Shown here one piece after another: positions 52,085 through 63,961 of a stretch of 64,000 nt of DNA; position 1 is the stretch's first letter, and each line of letters begins with the position of its first letter. Under the pieces are notes generated by a model. The model did not search any database and was not told where the DNA came from. It saw only the letters and a program-made list of their open reading frames with translations. Made by a program: the position numbers and the translations under genes. The stretch covers positions 4,739,836 through 4,803,835 of the forward strand of contig NW_004454178.1 of the NCBI RefSeq assembly GCF_000283155.1, written 5' to 3'. The stretch comes from Ceratotherium simum simum. Taxonomy: Eukaryota; Chordata; Mammalia; Perissodactyla; Rhinocerotidae.

Positions 52085-53140
52085 TAATTCGACAATTATT
52101 TATTGAGATAGAAACTCTGCTGGTGTAGGGAATATGAAAGGGAAACACATAGTACCTCTCCGTAAGGACCTTGTAGTTTGGTAAGGAAGGAGAAACAAGA
52201 GAGTATTTCAACGCCATGAAGTATGTGTTAAAATGGGAAAATGTACAAGGTACGGGGCAAAAGCAAGAAGAAGAACCCTCAGCCGCCTGGAAGAGTGTGG
52301 AAGGCTTCCAAGAGGAGGCTGTGCTTGAGCTGAGATTTGGAGGGTAAGTAGGATATACAGGTAGTCTTGAGAAGGATGAATTCTAGGAAAGGGCAGTGCA
52401 TGTACAAAGCCATAGAAGTGGGAGGCTACAATGGCATATTCTCGGAGTAATAATATATATGAATAGAGCTTGAGGCAGAAGGAAGACGTGACAGGCAAGA
52501 GTCTACAGAGAGACAAGGACAAGATCATGAAATATCTGATTGAAGTTTTATACTGTTTCAGAGGGAATCTATTAAAGAGTGTAAGGAAACAGGGTAACAT
52601 AATCGGATTTGCCTTTTAGAAAGATTAACTTGACAGTAGAGTAAGGGAGTCAGTCTCACTGAGGAGGCTAGTACAACAGGCTATGAGCAGGTGAGAATTT
52701 GAATTAGGAGATTGTCCATGAGAATAACAAGGAGAGAATGGGTTAAAGGTGGGAGGTTTAACCATCAGAATCCGAAGAGTGACTGGAGGTGGGGATTATG
52801 GGAGGAGCAGAGGTTTAAGGTGCCTGACCGTCTCAGTCTGTCTAGGACTGAGGGTTTTCGTGGGTCATGGGATTTTCAGTGCTACAACTAGACAGCCCTG
52901 GATTGCTGTGGCTTCAGGAGTGAATTAGATGGGAAGAAATGAAGACAGAAGATGGGGACTACATTTTCAAATAGTTTGGCTACGAAGATGAAGAGACGAA
53001 AAGGATGTAGCGCTAGGATCAAGTCAAGGGTCCTCCGTGGTTCAGAAAGAAAACAACAGGTTTATTTGTTTAGAGGTAAGAGCAAGGCGAGAGGAAAGGA
53101 TTGAAGATGCAGGAAAAAGAACAGAGAACACAGAGGCTTA
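52085..53140 (+). repeat. Ancient non-coding repeat, copy 4 of 4 (largest)
   Basis: The ordered blocks are aaggcttccaagaggaggct, gcttgagctgagatttgga, 'gtgcatgtacaaagccatag', 'ggatttgccttttagaaaga' and ctacattttcaaatagtttggc. They represent more than 1 kb of a widespread mammalian repeat, with an internal deletion near 52850. It begins about 200 bases after the SPAG16 exon. I cannot name the family. Confidence 0.65.
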
Positions 53141-54752
53141 TTGAGCACAAATTTTAGTAACTTGAGAAATGCCAAGATATGCTAAACTTTCATATATGCA
53201 AATGTATATATGCTATATACTAGATATAACTATTCTTTCTTAGCGACATTTGATGAAGATAATGAAGAAAACAAGGACTCTAGGAGACTATACAAAAAAG
53301 AAGAAATATGCATAGTTTCTGGCTCCTGGGTCAGTAAAGAAATGCAGCTTGTAATTTCTTCCCCTTATCTTCCCATATACAACACATGATAGACATCAAT
53401 AAATGACTATGGTGATGAACAGACAAATGGTGTGAACTTGGACCTAAGTTCAGTATCAGAGGCCATACTTAATCCTCAGAGGCAAATTTGTTTAGGATGA
53501 ATAGAGGACAAGAAGTCCTCAGGTTCACACAGTATAGAAAAAAGCTAACAGTAGAGCCACAAATGTCTTAGACACCAACTTCACATGTTGCAGAGATTCA
53601 GACTTCTGAGGAAGCAGAAGTCACAGGGCATTGTGGGAAAAGTGTATCAGACATGACTTAAGAATGAAATCAGAATTATTTGTTCTTGGGTACAAAGGTC
53701 CCACAACCTCCCCTTGTTTTAAAATAGCTTAGACCCTGATGCAGCAGAGTTCACTCCTGCTAATGGAGCATCAATGGAAAAGCAAGATTTTCAACGCATT
53801 TAGCCTAAATACTTAGATGTGAAGTGCATATAAAAGCAATTGGTAAAGAAAAACCCATAAAGAAAATATTAATTTAGCAGTGACCTAAATTTTATGTTCA
53901 TTTTCTCTTCAGTTTCTTTCCCTTCTCTCTCAAAGTGCTGTAACTGAATGTTCTCAAAAAGTTGTGTCTCTTGTTTACTTTCTGTCATGTGAAAAACTGA
54001 AGCACTAATGCTCAGAGGTAAAACTCTTCTTAACAGAAGTTGCCTCTCATATATCTGCCTTAAATGCAGAGAGTGGTTTATTGACAGTGACCTTCCCACC
54101 TGATGTTGCAAGCTTTTTGTGTGCTGTTCTTATTCCCCATAGCATCTCTGAGAGCAAGAGAGACGAGGGATTCAGCACAGCACAGCGCCATTAGCATACA
54201 ATAGCATAGCACATGGATTAAATGTATGCTCATAGAAAGGTTGTGAATCCCAGGATATTTCTTTAATGAATACAATTATGTATTTTTAATTATAATTTTT
54301 TAATTTATAACAACAAATTAAAATTTATATTATTAATTTTATTATAGTAATTTTTTATTACTATATATGCTAGCTTTATATTCATTAATACTAGAAAAAG
54401 GACTCAAATACTTTGGTATAAAAGAAATGTTATTAACAAGTAATGGTAAATGCGTCAATGATTAGAAATAAAGTTCATTTAATGACTTTATTTTCTGAAA
54501 ATATTTTCAAGCCAGATGGTGAAAAATATATATTTAAGTTGGTATCTATGTAATATATAATTAGCATGTAAAATAAAGGGAAATTCACTTTCTTTAGGTT
54601 ATTAATAATTAGACAATGCAAGTTAACTAAAATATTGATATAAAATTCTACAAATAATATATGACAACAACTCTAGAGTTAAACAGAATCATTTTGCTTA
54701 AGTTGCATTAGGCAGTTCTGATGATATTGTTTCAGATCTACCTCATTTATTT
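53141..54752. other. Unassigned intron; AT-rich at 54270-54400
   Basis: No exon or clear repeat recognised. Confidence 0.5.
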
Positions 54753-54765
54753 AAAACACAAAACA

Positions 54766-54977
54766 TGGGCCGGCCCCGTGGCTTGGCGGTTAAGTGCGCG
54801 CACTGTGCTGCCGGCGGCCCGGGTTCGGATCCCGGGTGTGCACTGACGCACTGCTCCTCTGGCCATGCTGGGGCCGCGTCCCACATACGGCAACTAGAAG
54901 GATGTGCAGCTATGACAGACAACTATCTGCTGGGGCTTTGGGGGAAAAATAAATAAATAAAAAATCTTTAAAAAAAA
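54766..54977 (+). repeat. ERE-type SINE
   Basis: The head is gggccggccccgtggcttgg. It has a B-box region gggttcggatcccgg, the caactagaagg tail and an A-rich end. The TSD aaaacacaaaaca is perfect over 13 bases at 54753-54765 and 54978-54990. Its head stays close to the consensus, so it looks young. Confidence 0.95.
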
Positions 54978-54990
54978 AAAACACAAAACA

Positions 54991-56564
54991 AAAAACCTTG
55001 AAATAATCAGATTTTTAAAAATTCATACCATATACATAGTTTTAAAAGGGTACGTGTTATATGTTGTTTATTTAATATGGAATGACTAGCTCTTTTATAT
55101 CTCAATCATTCATGAAGGAGTTAAAAATTAATTTATTTTTGTAGTTGGATATTGTGAGATATAGAAAAGGGTAACCAGGGTTGCTATAGTTTTTCTATGT
55201 AATAGTAAAAAACTGCACAACAAATTAATATGGATGATGTTACTTGACTTGTAACATCGACTGTATGTGTAGTATGCTGGTAGTCTTCTTCTTTATAACT
55301 TTTAAATTATGTTAATTCCTTGATAAATGATAAAATGTCAGGTTACACTGAAAGTCTGAATGTCAAAGGAGATAAATGACTTCTTTCTCTTCTTAGTAAA
55401 GTGAAAAGAGTACATTTTGTCACCTCAATGTGATCAATTAGTATTGAGACATCCTCTAAAATATTTTTTGCTTAGATGTGAAAGTGACCAGTGGATTATA
55501 TTCCTATAAATTAGTTTTAAACCTCTTTCCCCCATTCCTAAACAGATACTAGTCTTAAATCACTAACCTGATCTCACAGCTTATTGTCAAAGATAATGAA
55601 TGTGGAGACCTCTAAGTCAGTCTCTGAGTCAGCTGGACAGATCAGCTCTGAATCCTGTGGGAGGTGAGGAGAGGGATATAAATCTTTATAATTACCAAAT
55701 GGAGGCTATTAAATAGCTTGCCATTTAGCAACTCATGAAATCACTCTGTCTACATGCAGAGTATTTTTCCTCAAAGTTACAAAACAGTAAAATTATTTTA
55801 TTGAAATTGAAAAATTGAAAAATAAGATTGTAATATTGCCAGAAAATGATGTATAATATAGTACATTTAATGAAAACTTATAATGCCTTCTCAAAAAGTG
55901 ACATGAAAAAATCTTGATACACATCAGTGATTTGGAAGCCTATTTAAAATAAATGCAATAAGAATATGAGTCACTTGCAAGTCCAATGAAAATATTAAGG
56001 CTTTTGAATTTTTTTTAAAAAAAGAATGTGCTCACTGTACGGTAAAACATGGACTAGAATGAGTAATACATCTGTGAGTTGTTCGGAGCTGAGGGGGGCA
56101 ATGGTCAGAGTAGCTAACATTTGTCTCTTGCAATGAATCAGACACAGAGAGTTCATGGCCTGGACTGCCTTTGGTGGCCGTGCCCTGCTCCCTAGACTAA
56201 CTGCAGGCTCTCGTCCAGCATACAGAGTTGTCCTGACTTAGCTTCAGCCAAAAGATCCAGTAAGTGATCACTGTGAGTTTCTATACAGTGAAGAAACTAA
56301 GAACTCACCAAAAAAGTTAAACTCTTGGGTCTTGTCTGGTACCTAACTTGTTGTCGATTCACATTTCAACCTGTACCCTGCATAGGCCTGTTGGCTTCCC
56401 CAGATGGGATCTGGTGAACTCTCAGAAGAGCTGGACATTATTCAGAAGCCAGAATGTGGAAACAAAGGCAGAGCTTGTACCTTCTTTCTGTAGGTTTTGT
56501 TCCTCTGCCACATTCAATTTAGTAAAATGTATTGAAGATGTTTGTACCAGGCGACATCCTGGCT
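54991..56564. other. Unassigned AT-rich intron
   Basis: No recognised feature. A balanced stretch at 56080-56560 lacks exon signals I can trust. Confidence 0.5.
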
Positions 56565-56650
56565 GGGTTCTGGATTGTTGATTGTGACAGAGTCCCTGCC
56601 CTCAATGAACACAGTCTATTAGGGATCAGACACAAAGATAAATTATCTTA
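56565..56650 (+). repeat. Short fragment resembling the ancient non-coding repeat
   Basis: agagtccctgccctcaatga and acacagtctattagggatca match the start of that repeat family. Confidence 0.45.
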
Positions 56651-56751
56651 AAATAATATGGTAAATGCTATGTACTCACTATAACTATAGCTTTGGCTTT
56701 TTGTGTTGAAGCTCACTATTCCAAGAGGGGATTTTATGATGAACAATTATT

Positions 56752-56965
56752 GAATATCTATGTATTATATATATATATATACATATTTAGAATACCTATC
56801 TATAACACCTATGTAATACTTACTATAATTACTATGATTATGTACATTAGGATTTAAAAAGCCAAAGGCTTAGAAGAGTAAAATAAGTTGCCGAAGATCA
56901 GCCAGCTGGTCGGTGGTGGAGTCAGGAGGCAGGCCGACTCTCCAGTCTCAACTTCATATTGTTAT
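56752..56965 (-). repeat. MIR SINE inside arm A
   Basis: attgaatatctatgta, a (TA)n tract at 56764-56786, and gaagatcagccagctggtcg then 'gtggagtcaggaggcaggc' follow the antisense MIR order. Confidence 0.7.
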
Positions 56966-56991
56966 TTTATGGCCTCTAATTTTTGTTGGTA

Positions 56992-57035
56992 CTCACTGAA
57001 AAGATAGAATAGTGTTCAAATGACATTTCAGTGAG
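56992..57035. repeat. Small hairpin within arm A
   Basis: ctcactgaaa (56992-57001) and tttcagtgag (57026-57035) can pair perfectly over 10 bases around a 24-base loop. The same two arms are kept in arm B. Confidence 0.75.
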
Positions 57036-57170
57036 AAAAGATGATTCAATATGCTTATATTTTCAAAAATATTCCTTTAACACTGTATTTCAGTGATTCA
57101 CAGGTCGGATCTATGCTTGAATTTAGTAACTATCAGAGCTGGAAATGATCCCTCGCAAAGATACAAAACT

Positions 57171-58089
57171 CTAAAGGGAAAAAGCGCATCATGGTCTGTA
57201 GCTATCAATTTGCATACTGGATTTTCAAATTCATCCACTAATTATGCAAAGACATTTTTGTTAAAATTTTGCTAGGCATTTCTCTCATCCTGAGGTAGGT
57301 CAGTTGGTCTTGTAAACTAATCAGAAGTTTTCAAATATTTTAAAACAAAGTAGAACAGTCTGTTTCTACATTTTTTAAAGACTTGAATTGCAGAGCTTTT
57401 AAAGGCGATTGCCTTTACATAGATTTGGTAGAGGAAATACTTTCAACAACTATTATCAAATATTCCATAGAGCAAGTTTCTCTTGAAAATTTTTTTTGTT
57501 GTTATTCATTGTTAAAATGTCACCTTTACTTTAATGAGATGATTAACTGTGTTATTATTTTCAAAAATGTCTGCTTATAGTACATGGTTGACAGATGTCT
57601 GTCATCACAGAATAGGTCAACAAATTAGGAATACTTGTGTTTTGGGGAAAAAAGCATAACTCATCTTTAAGGTCAACTTTAAAAAATGTTTTGCTAAAAT
57701 GTAACACCGAAATTCTGTTGGGGTATGAAACATTTTCTTGGTTCCTCTCTAATTCATTGCATAAGACTGTGAAGATTCTAATCATCATAGGACTACTTTG
57801 CATTAAATTATCCAACTTAAAAATATCCAAAGTGCTTCAAACCTCAATAATACATTGCAATACACTAGGAAAGCCTTGCTTTATCTTTCCCCAGATATTG
57901 TAATGCAACTGGCTTTGGAAGCTTCGATTCAAAGACCTTTATATTGCACAAATCCTATGCAAAGCTTACTGCTCTCTCACTAAATAAATGTCAGCTACCA
58001 TCAGTTATCAAACACACTCTACCCTAACCCTGTGAAATTAGCCAATATATACAATGATCTTTCTTTTGAAAAAGTTTTGCATTTGCTAT
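57171..58089. other. Unassigned AT-rich intron
   Basis: No recognised feature. Confidence 0.5.
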
Positions 58090-58210
58090 TTCTTCTAGCT
58101 AATGTGCCTTTTCCACCCTTCCAATGGAGAGTTTGCTTCCATTCTTAAAGACCTACTTCACCTCCCCTAAAAAGCTTTCCATGTTTGTGCCTCTGGATTA
58201 GGTGTCCCAA
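58090..58210 (+). repeat. L2-like fragment
   Basis: 'ttcttaaagacctacttcac' and 'cccctaaaaagctttccatg' resemble the L2 3' region; weak. Confidence 0.4.
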
Positions 58211-58449
58211 GAAAATTTTATGCCACATAGAAGTTTGCCAGTTTTTTTGGTAAAGTTCTTAAAATGTTGAACTTGACAAGTGAGACTTTTTTTTTCACAA
58301 AAAGACAAATCTTACCAATTTACTGACTTTTTGTTTAATAACTAATGGCTTCAGTAATGTGGTACAAGCAGATATAATTGAAGAATAAATGTATTTAGTT
58401 TTGTTTCTACAGAGTCCTGGGTTCACATTCTGTATTATCTTGTATTTGT

Positions 58450-58675
58450 ATCAGACAGTATAGCACAGCAATAGCATGCAGCTATTATGCCTGGATTCAA
58501 ACCCAAATTCTGCTGCTTACTAGCAATGTGGCCTTGGCCATAATTGCCTAAAATCTTTGTGCCTCAATTTCCTCATTTGTAAAATATAGATAGCAGTAGT
58601 TCCTATCACATAAGGGTAAAAACTGGGGGTTAAATTGTTAATCATATGAAGTGCTTAGAAGATTGACTGATACAA
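58450..58675 (+). repeat. MIR SINE
   Basis: 'acagtatagcacagcaatag', gcctggattcaaacccaaat, gtgcctcaatttcctcattt and 'gaagtgcttagaagattg' give a nearly full-length MIR in sense orientation. Confidence 0.88.
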
Positions 58676-58816
58676 GAACTGAATATATTTTAGATATCCT
58701 TATAGTAGCTGTTGTATGATATACTTGTTTTCCTACTAATATTTCTCTGTCATGAAACTCTGATCTTTCTTCTCTACTTTCACAGTGATTGACATAACAG
58801 ATTCTCAATAGATGTT

Positions 58817-58848
58817 GAAGGAAGGAAGGAATGAAGGGAGGGAGAGAC
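58817..58848. repeat. (GGAA)n microsatellite
   Basis: gaaggaaggaaggaatgaag and then a G-rich ggagggagag run. Confidence 0.8.
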
Positions 58849-59774
58849 CATAAGTCAGATATTTTGCCATTTATGTAGAAAAACATTTTATCTGAAAAGT
58901 CCACCGTTTTGTAAAAATTAAAAATAAGCATTTTCATACATATTAAAATGGTCATATAGTAAATAAACCAATTTAATGTGTTATAAGGTTTCAAAAGATT
59001 GTTAACTCATAAAATATTGCATTTCTTTATATATCTCATATATGCCACATAAAATCTTTGCATATATATCACAAGTACCATCATTCTTTTCCTCTTATCC
59101 TTTGCAGTTAATGTAAGTAGCATTACACTGACCAGCAATAGGAGGACTAGATTTTTGTTTTTGGGTATTAGGCTTTGAAAAAAATGTCATAATTCAATAA
59201 TGGAAACTGATTATTAATCACTGTGTATTTCTAACTGAAACGTACAGATAGATTAGTTTTATGAGATTATCCCAATTCTGTAAGAGTTAGAAATAATTCC
59301 TTCATGCTTAATGCAATTTATTTAAATTTAATCCAATAAAGATGTAAAGTCATGATATAAGAGAGCATAAGAATAAGCAAAATCACTAACCGATTGTTTA
59401 GGACAACTTAAATATTCTTGATAAGACTTCACTCTTTTCATGGTTAAGACACCCCTTTCCACTGCCTTTTGAAGGCATTGAATTGTATGGATTGGATTGA
59501 ATTCTAGGATTGGAGGGAACAATCCAAAAGAAAAATACCAGCTTTTAACAACTCATTCTTTGAGTAAAAATAACATGGGCTAAATCTTCTCCAAAAATTT
59601 TCCCCATATGCTTGCCCAAATATTATTTTATTGCTGAAATGGGTTACTTGTGTCAATGTGAGAGTATTTGTATTATTAGGAGAGAAGTGATCATCTAGGA
59701 GAGTATGAAATTTATATACCTCAGATGTAGACAATTCAGTTCCTGTTATGTTCTTTAATAACAGCTGTAATAAA
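58849..59774. other. Unassigned AT-rich intron
   Basis: No recognised feature. Confidence 0.5.
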
Positions 59775-60003
59775 AATAGCTAGTATTTATTCTGTCAGGC
59801 ACTTTAGACACATGATTATATTTAATTATCACAAACAACATTGCAAGTTAGAGAATATTTTCGTCATATTATAGATAAAGAAACTGAGGACCAGAGATGT
59901 TAAATAACTTTTTTAAAGGTTTACAACTATAAGTGGTGGTCTTGAGATTGCAACCCTGTTCCTTCTGGCATCAAAGCCCATGTCCCTGTACTGCTATATC
60001 CTA
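59775..60003 (-). repeat. MIR SINE
   Basis: tctgtcaggcactttagaca, gaaactgaggaccagagatg and cataagtggtggtc-like sequence run in antisense MIR order. Confidence 0.8.
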
Positions 60004-60569
60004 CCTCTATTTTAACATGATATTCAATGAAATCTGATCATCAAAAGGTATTTGTAAGCATCTCTCTGTGACACTGGGTTTGATACTATTCCAGATGAAG
60101 TGAAAACCCTCTAAGTCTAATTCAAATTCATCACTTTACCCCCTTCATCATAATACATGTTCTTAGAGAAGAGTTAAGATTAATGTATGGCAAAACATAA
60201 TTATTTAGTTTCATATCCTTGTAAGAATCATATAATACATTCCAAAGTTAAACAGAGATGTTTTTTCATTTCTTCTTTTGAATAATATAAATGACCATTT
60301 CTTACTTTTATTCAGATTGCCTGTGAAATTATATAGATAGATGATTGGTGGGAAGTTAAAACCAAAGGAGAGGCATGGATATCACCTTTTTAAATGTAAT
60401 AGAACCTAAGTGTCTCTTGGCAAAAATAAATTTTGGGGCCTATTTGAATGAAATAAGATATAGGATTATCATGTACAAATATCGAGGGTACTTTAAACAT
60501 AGAATGTGTTTGACCAAAAGGAAGCCCTGGTGCATTACCTCCAGCTCTTTCTTCCTTGAATATAGGGTA

Positions 60570-60720
60570 GAGAAAACATAGACTTTGAAGTCAAAAAGAA
60601 TGGAGGCTGAATCAAGGTTCTGTCAACACCTTTAAAGTTCAGCATTCTCTTTTTAAGTGGAAATAATAATTGAATCACAGTGTTAGCACTGGGAGTATGT
60701 ATTTGGAAGTCAAAAAGGCA
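60570..60720 (+). repeat. Weak MIR fragment
   Basis: agactttgaagtcaaaaaga followed by gaatcaaggttctgtcaaca is MIR-like but degraded. Confidence 0.4.
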
Positions 60721-60828
60721 CAGTTACTTTTACCTTTGTTGGTAACTGAGAATGCAAGTGGTAAGTCTTCTCATGATTTGTAGTTTTGTCTCTTTGGTTG
60801 ATGGGTTAAATGATGCTTAATGAAATTT

Positions 60829-61034
60829 TTTTTTTTTAATTTTTTTTATTTATTTTTTCCCCCAAAGCCCCAGTAGATAGTTGTATGTCATAGTTGCATA
60901 TCCTTCTAGTTGCTGTATGTGGGATGCGGCCTCAGCATGGCCGGAGAAGTGGTGCGTTGGTGCGCGCCCGGGATCCGAACCCGGGCCGCCAGCAGCGGAG
61001 CACGCGCACCTAACCTAAGCCACGGGGCCGGCCC
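60829..61034 (-). repeat. ERE-type SINE
   Basis: Minus-strand head ggccggccccgtggctta and the B-box complement gggatccgaacccgggc, with the caactagaagg tail and long A/T tract at 60829-60860. The TSD tgcttaatgaaattt is perfect over 15 bases at 60814-60828 and 61035-61049. Confidence 0.96.
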
Positions 61035-61049
61035 TGCTTAATGAAATTT

Positions 61050-62839
61050 AACAACTCCATTGCAGATTGCTTCCCCCAGTATTTTGTCTGTTGCTGTCAC
61101 TTTCAAGAACTCAGTGACTGTAATTCATGGCATCCATTTGTAATTCCACTGTCCATATAGTGTTTATTTGACCTACCTTGCTTGTACTCCTCTAATTTCA
61201 GTTCAACATATAGAAATTACTTAGGAATAATCTTATCTCTTGTTATTTATTCTTTTATACATTCAACCCATTAAAGCTTCAATGGTGATGGCTTGGCTGT
61301 ACTTCAAGATAGTCTTAACTTTGAATTCATTGTAGCATTACATGTTAATTATAATTTTTAGGTAACATTGATGAAACTAGAAATTAAATGCAGCATTTTT
61401 GGCAAGTGTTTCTGGCATCCTGCTGTGGTTGTGATCAGTGTAAGGTAAAACTACACCTCTTGTTATGTTATGTAGATCTGCAGCACCAGAAAATGATTAA
61501 CAATTAATCAAAGTGTGTTTCCAATGGATAATCATGAATACTCCATATACTCATTTTTTGACCATTAATTATACTCAAGCTTTTCATTCAATAAAGAAAA
61601 TACTGCCTTGTGTACACTCCCTTCCTCAGTATATAACATTACCTGGATTCTTAGCACACTGAAGTAAAATCAGACACGTCATTTTGTGACAATTATTTCT
61701 TCTATATTTAAAGGCAAAAAAATCTCAAATTTAGTCATACAACAAAATGAAATTATAAGCTTCTGTAAAAGATATAGTGAAATGGCCATTCGTTGTTTAT
61801 TTGACTACCCAGCATCTAAGAAATATTCTCATTTGATGGGAAAATCAACAATGTAGGAAACTTGGTGGGAAGCAGGGCTGAAAAGTTCTAGGGTTTGTTT
61901 TTGGTTGTTCTGTTTTGTTTGTTTGTTTTTCTGGTGTCCGGAAACTTAGCAGACGAGCATTTCCATCTAGAACTTTGAATTTGAGGGGAGCAATGCAAAG
62001 ACAGAGGATCAAATGGGAAACTGTATTGTTGGGAGTCCACATTTACCAAAGGCAGCGGCCTCACCAGACTGTTCCTATCAGGAATTTGACAATGGTCATT
62101 GTTACTTAGTTTCCTTTGGTTCTTGGACTTTTTCCGAACCTTGTAAAATTTTTCTCTCCCTTTTTTTTTTGAGGGGGTAATGGTTATCAGTGTAAGTTTT
62201 TGTCACATACATTCATGAACACTGAAGGATACACACATCAAAATTCAAATAGTACCAAATGGTTAAAGATGGTCTATCAGATGCTGAGCAAATGCAATAA
62301 GAAAGCGTAAATCAACAATAAAAAGGAATCCATAAACCACAGTGTTTATAAAGACTTATGAACCAAAGAAAATCTGTTAATACTAAACTATGTGTATGTA
62401 TGTATTTTCATCCTAAAACACTCATGGGTCAAAGAGTAACAAATTCTTAAAACAACAATGAGGAGTTCCTAATAAAATTTATGAGCTACGACCATGAATG
62501 TACTTAGGAGAAAAGTCATAGTCTTAAATGCTTTCATTACTGCCCAAGAAAGCCTAAAAATAGTTACTTCACAATACAATGAATTAACTAAAATAGGAGC
62601 AAATAGAAAATAATAAAGATTAAAGCTTAATTTAATGGGGGAGGAGAAAGCAGAATCTATTCATGCAAAACCTGTTTCTTTGGAAAAGCCAATTACAAAC
62701 CGTACTTAGACCTGCTTTGCCTTTACCTCAGTATTATTTATCATCTTTTTATAATTTATACTATTTCAATAACGTACAAGCTATATATGTGTGTGTGCAG
62801 AGAGAGAAAGAGATGAAAAGATAATTATTTGCAATAATC
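61050..62839. other. Unassigned AT-rich intron
   Basis: No recognised exon or repeat except the simple tract at 62782-62812. Confidence 0.5.
62782..62812. repeat. (TG)n then (GA)n microsatellite
   Basis: tatatatgtgtgtgtgcaga followed by gagagaaagaga. Confidence 0.8.
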
Positions 62840-63410
62840 TATGTAGAAAATTGTAAAGAACCAAGTACCAACTCAGAGTTTTAGAACTAATTGTCATAAA
62901 GGTAGCCCAGTAAAATTAAATGAAAAAAAATCAGTAGCTTTCCTCTCTGCTGGCAAAGCAAAAGTTAAAAATGCAAATCAACAGCATCAACAAAAAAAAC
63001 ATACTATGTAAACAAATATTTTGTATAACATATAAGAATAAAGCCATAAGAATAACAACGAGAGACGTAAATAAATATTGACACACATGTAAGGGCATGC
63101 CAAATTCTTTGATTATTAGAGACAAACATACCACCTAAGTTCTTAATAAAGTAACCTACAGGTTTACGAAATTCCAAGGAAGATCCTGATATTGTTTTTG
63201 CTTTGGGTGTTTTTGATATCGACATTGTGATTCTAACCTTTCTATCTGAAAGAACAATTGATAAAACTGAAAAAAAAAAAAAAGATCAATAGGGAAAACA
63301 AGCTTACTAGGTATTAAACTATAATTTAAAGTTACTATAAAATGAAACATTATAAAACAGAAGAAAGATGGATAACTCAATCAATGAAATAGACTATAGA
63401 GCCATGAAAC
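62840..63410 (+). mobile_element. Decayed L1 ORF2 fragment
   Basis: 'agtaaaattaaatgaaaaaa', tcagtagctttcc and 'tcaatgaaatagactataga' echo L1 RT to post-RT sequence, with deletions. It abuts the inverted-duplication arm B. Confidence 0.5.
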
Positions 63411-63450
63411 AGATCCTAACTATGCAGTGTACAACATGAACTCTTGATTT

Positions 63451-63961
63451 CAAAGGGAAGTTTTGTATTGCGAGGCCTCATTTGCAGCTCTGATAGTTGC
63501 TAAATCCAAACGTAGATGCCACTTGTGAATCACTAAAATACAGTGTTAAACCAATATTTTTGAAAATATAAGCATATTGAATCATCTTTTCTCACTGAAA
63601 TGTCATTTGAACACTATTCTAATTTTTCAGTGAGAACCAACAAAAACGAGAGGTCATAAAATGACAATACAGAATTGAGGTCGGAGGGTCAGCCTGCCTC
63701 CTCACTCTGCCACCGACCAGTTGGCTGATCTTGGACAACTTATTCTGCTCTTCTAAACCTTTATTTGTTCAATTCCTAATATAGAGAATAATAGTAATCA
63801 ATTATTTACTTATAGGATATTATACTGTAAATTATATAAATTATATGTAAAGTATTATATATAGTAATTACTGTTTATATAATAGTAATTATAAATAGTA
63901 CAAAAGAGTAAGCATTACATAGATGTAATAAGTAAAGTGATGGTACGTAGTAGATATTCAG
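63451..63961 (-). repeat. Inverted-duplication arm B
   Basis: Reverse complement of arm A at 56752-57170, about 86% identical over the 300 best-aligned bases. Arm B carries an additional AT-rich stretch of about 130 bases (around 63780-63910) within the MIR part. It may continue past the end of the window. Confidence 0.88.
63661..63961 (+). repeat. MIR SINE inside arm B
   Basis: The reverse complement shows gaatatctactacgtaccat and ccaagatcagccaactggtc, the partner of the MIR in arm A, split by AT-rich expansion. Confidence 0.6.

Larger units (their letters stand above)
56752..57170 (+). repeat. Inverted-duplication arm A
   Basis: This segment reappears reverse-complemented at 63451-63961. 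Over 56848-57147 I count about 42 mismatches in 300 aligned bases (roughly 86% identity). The best block is 57028-57087, with only 2 differences in 60. The shared part includes a MIR (56752-56965) and at least 200 bases of flank that is not MIR. Confidence 0.88.

Noticed and set aside
51726..52106. 126-codon open frame containing the SPAG16 exon as a single gene
   Set aside because: Only 51764-51890 is exon; both ends run through clear splice sites into intron.
52208..52600. 130-codon open frame on minus
   Set aside because: It lies on the antisense of a non-coding ancient repeat; no domain or motif.
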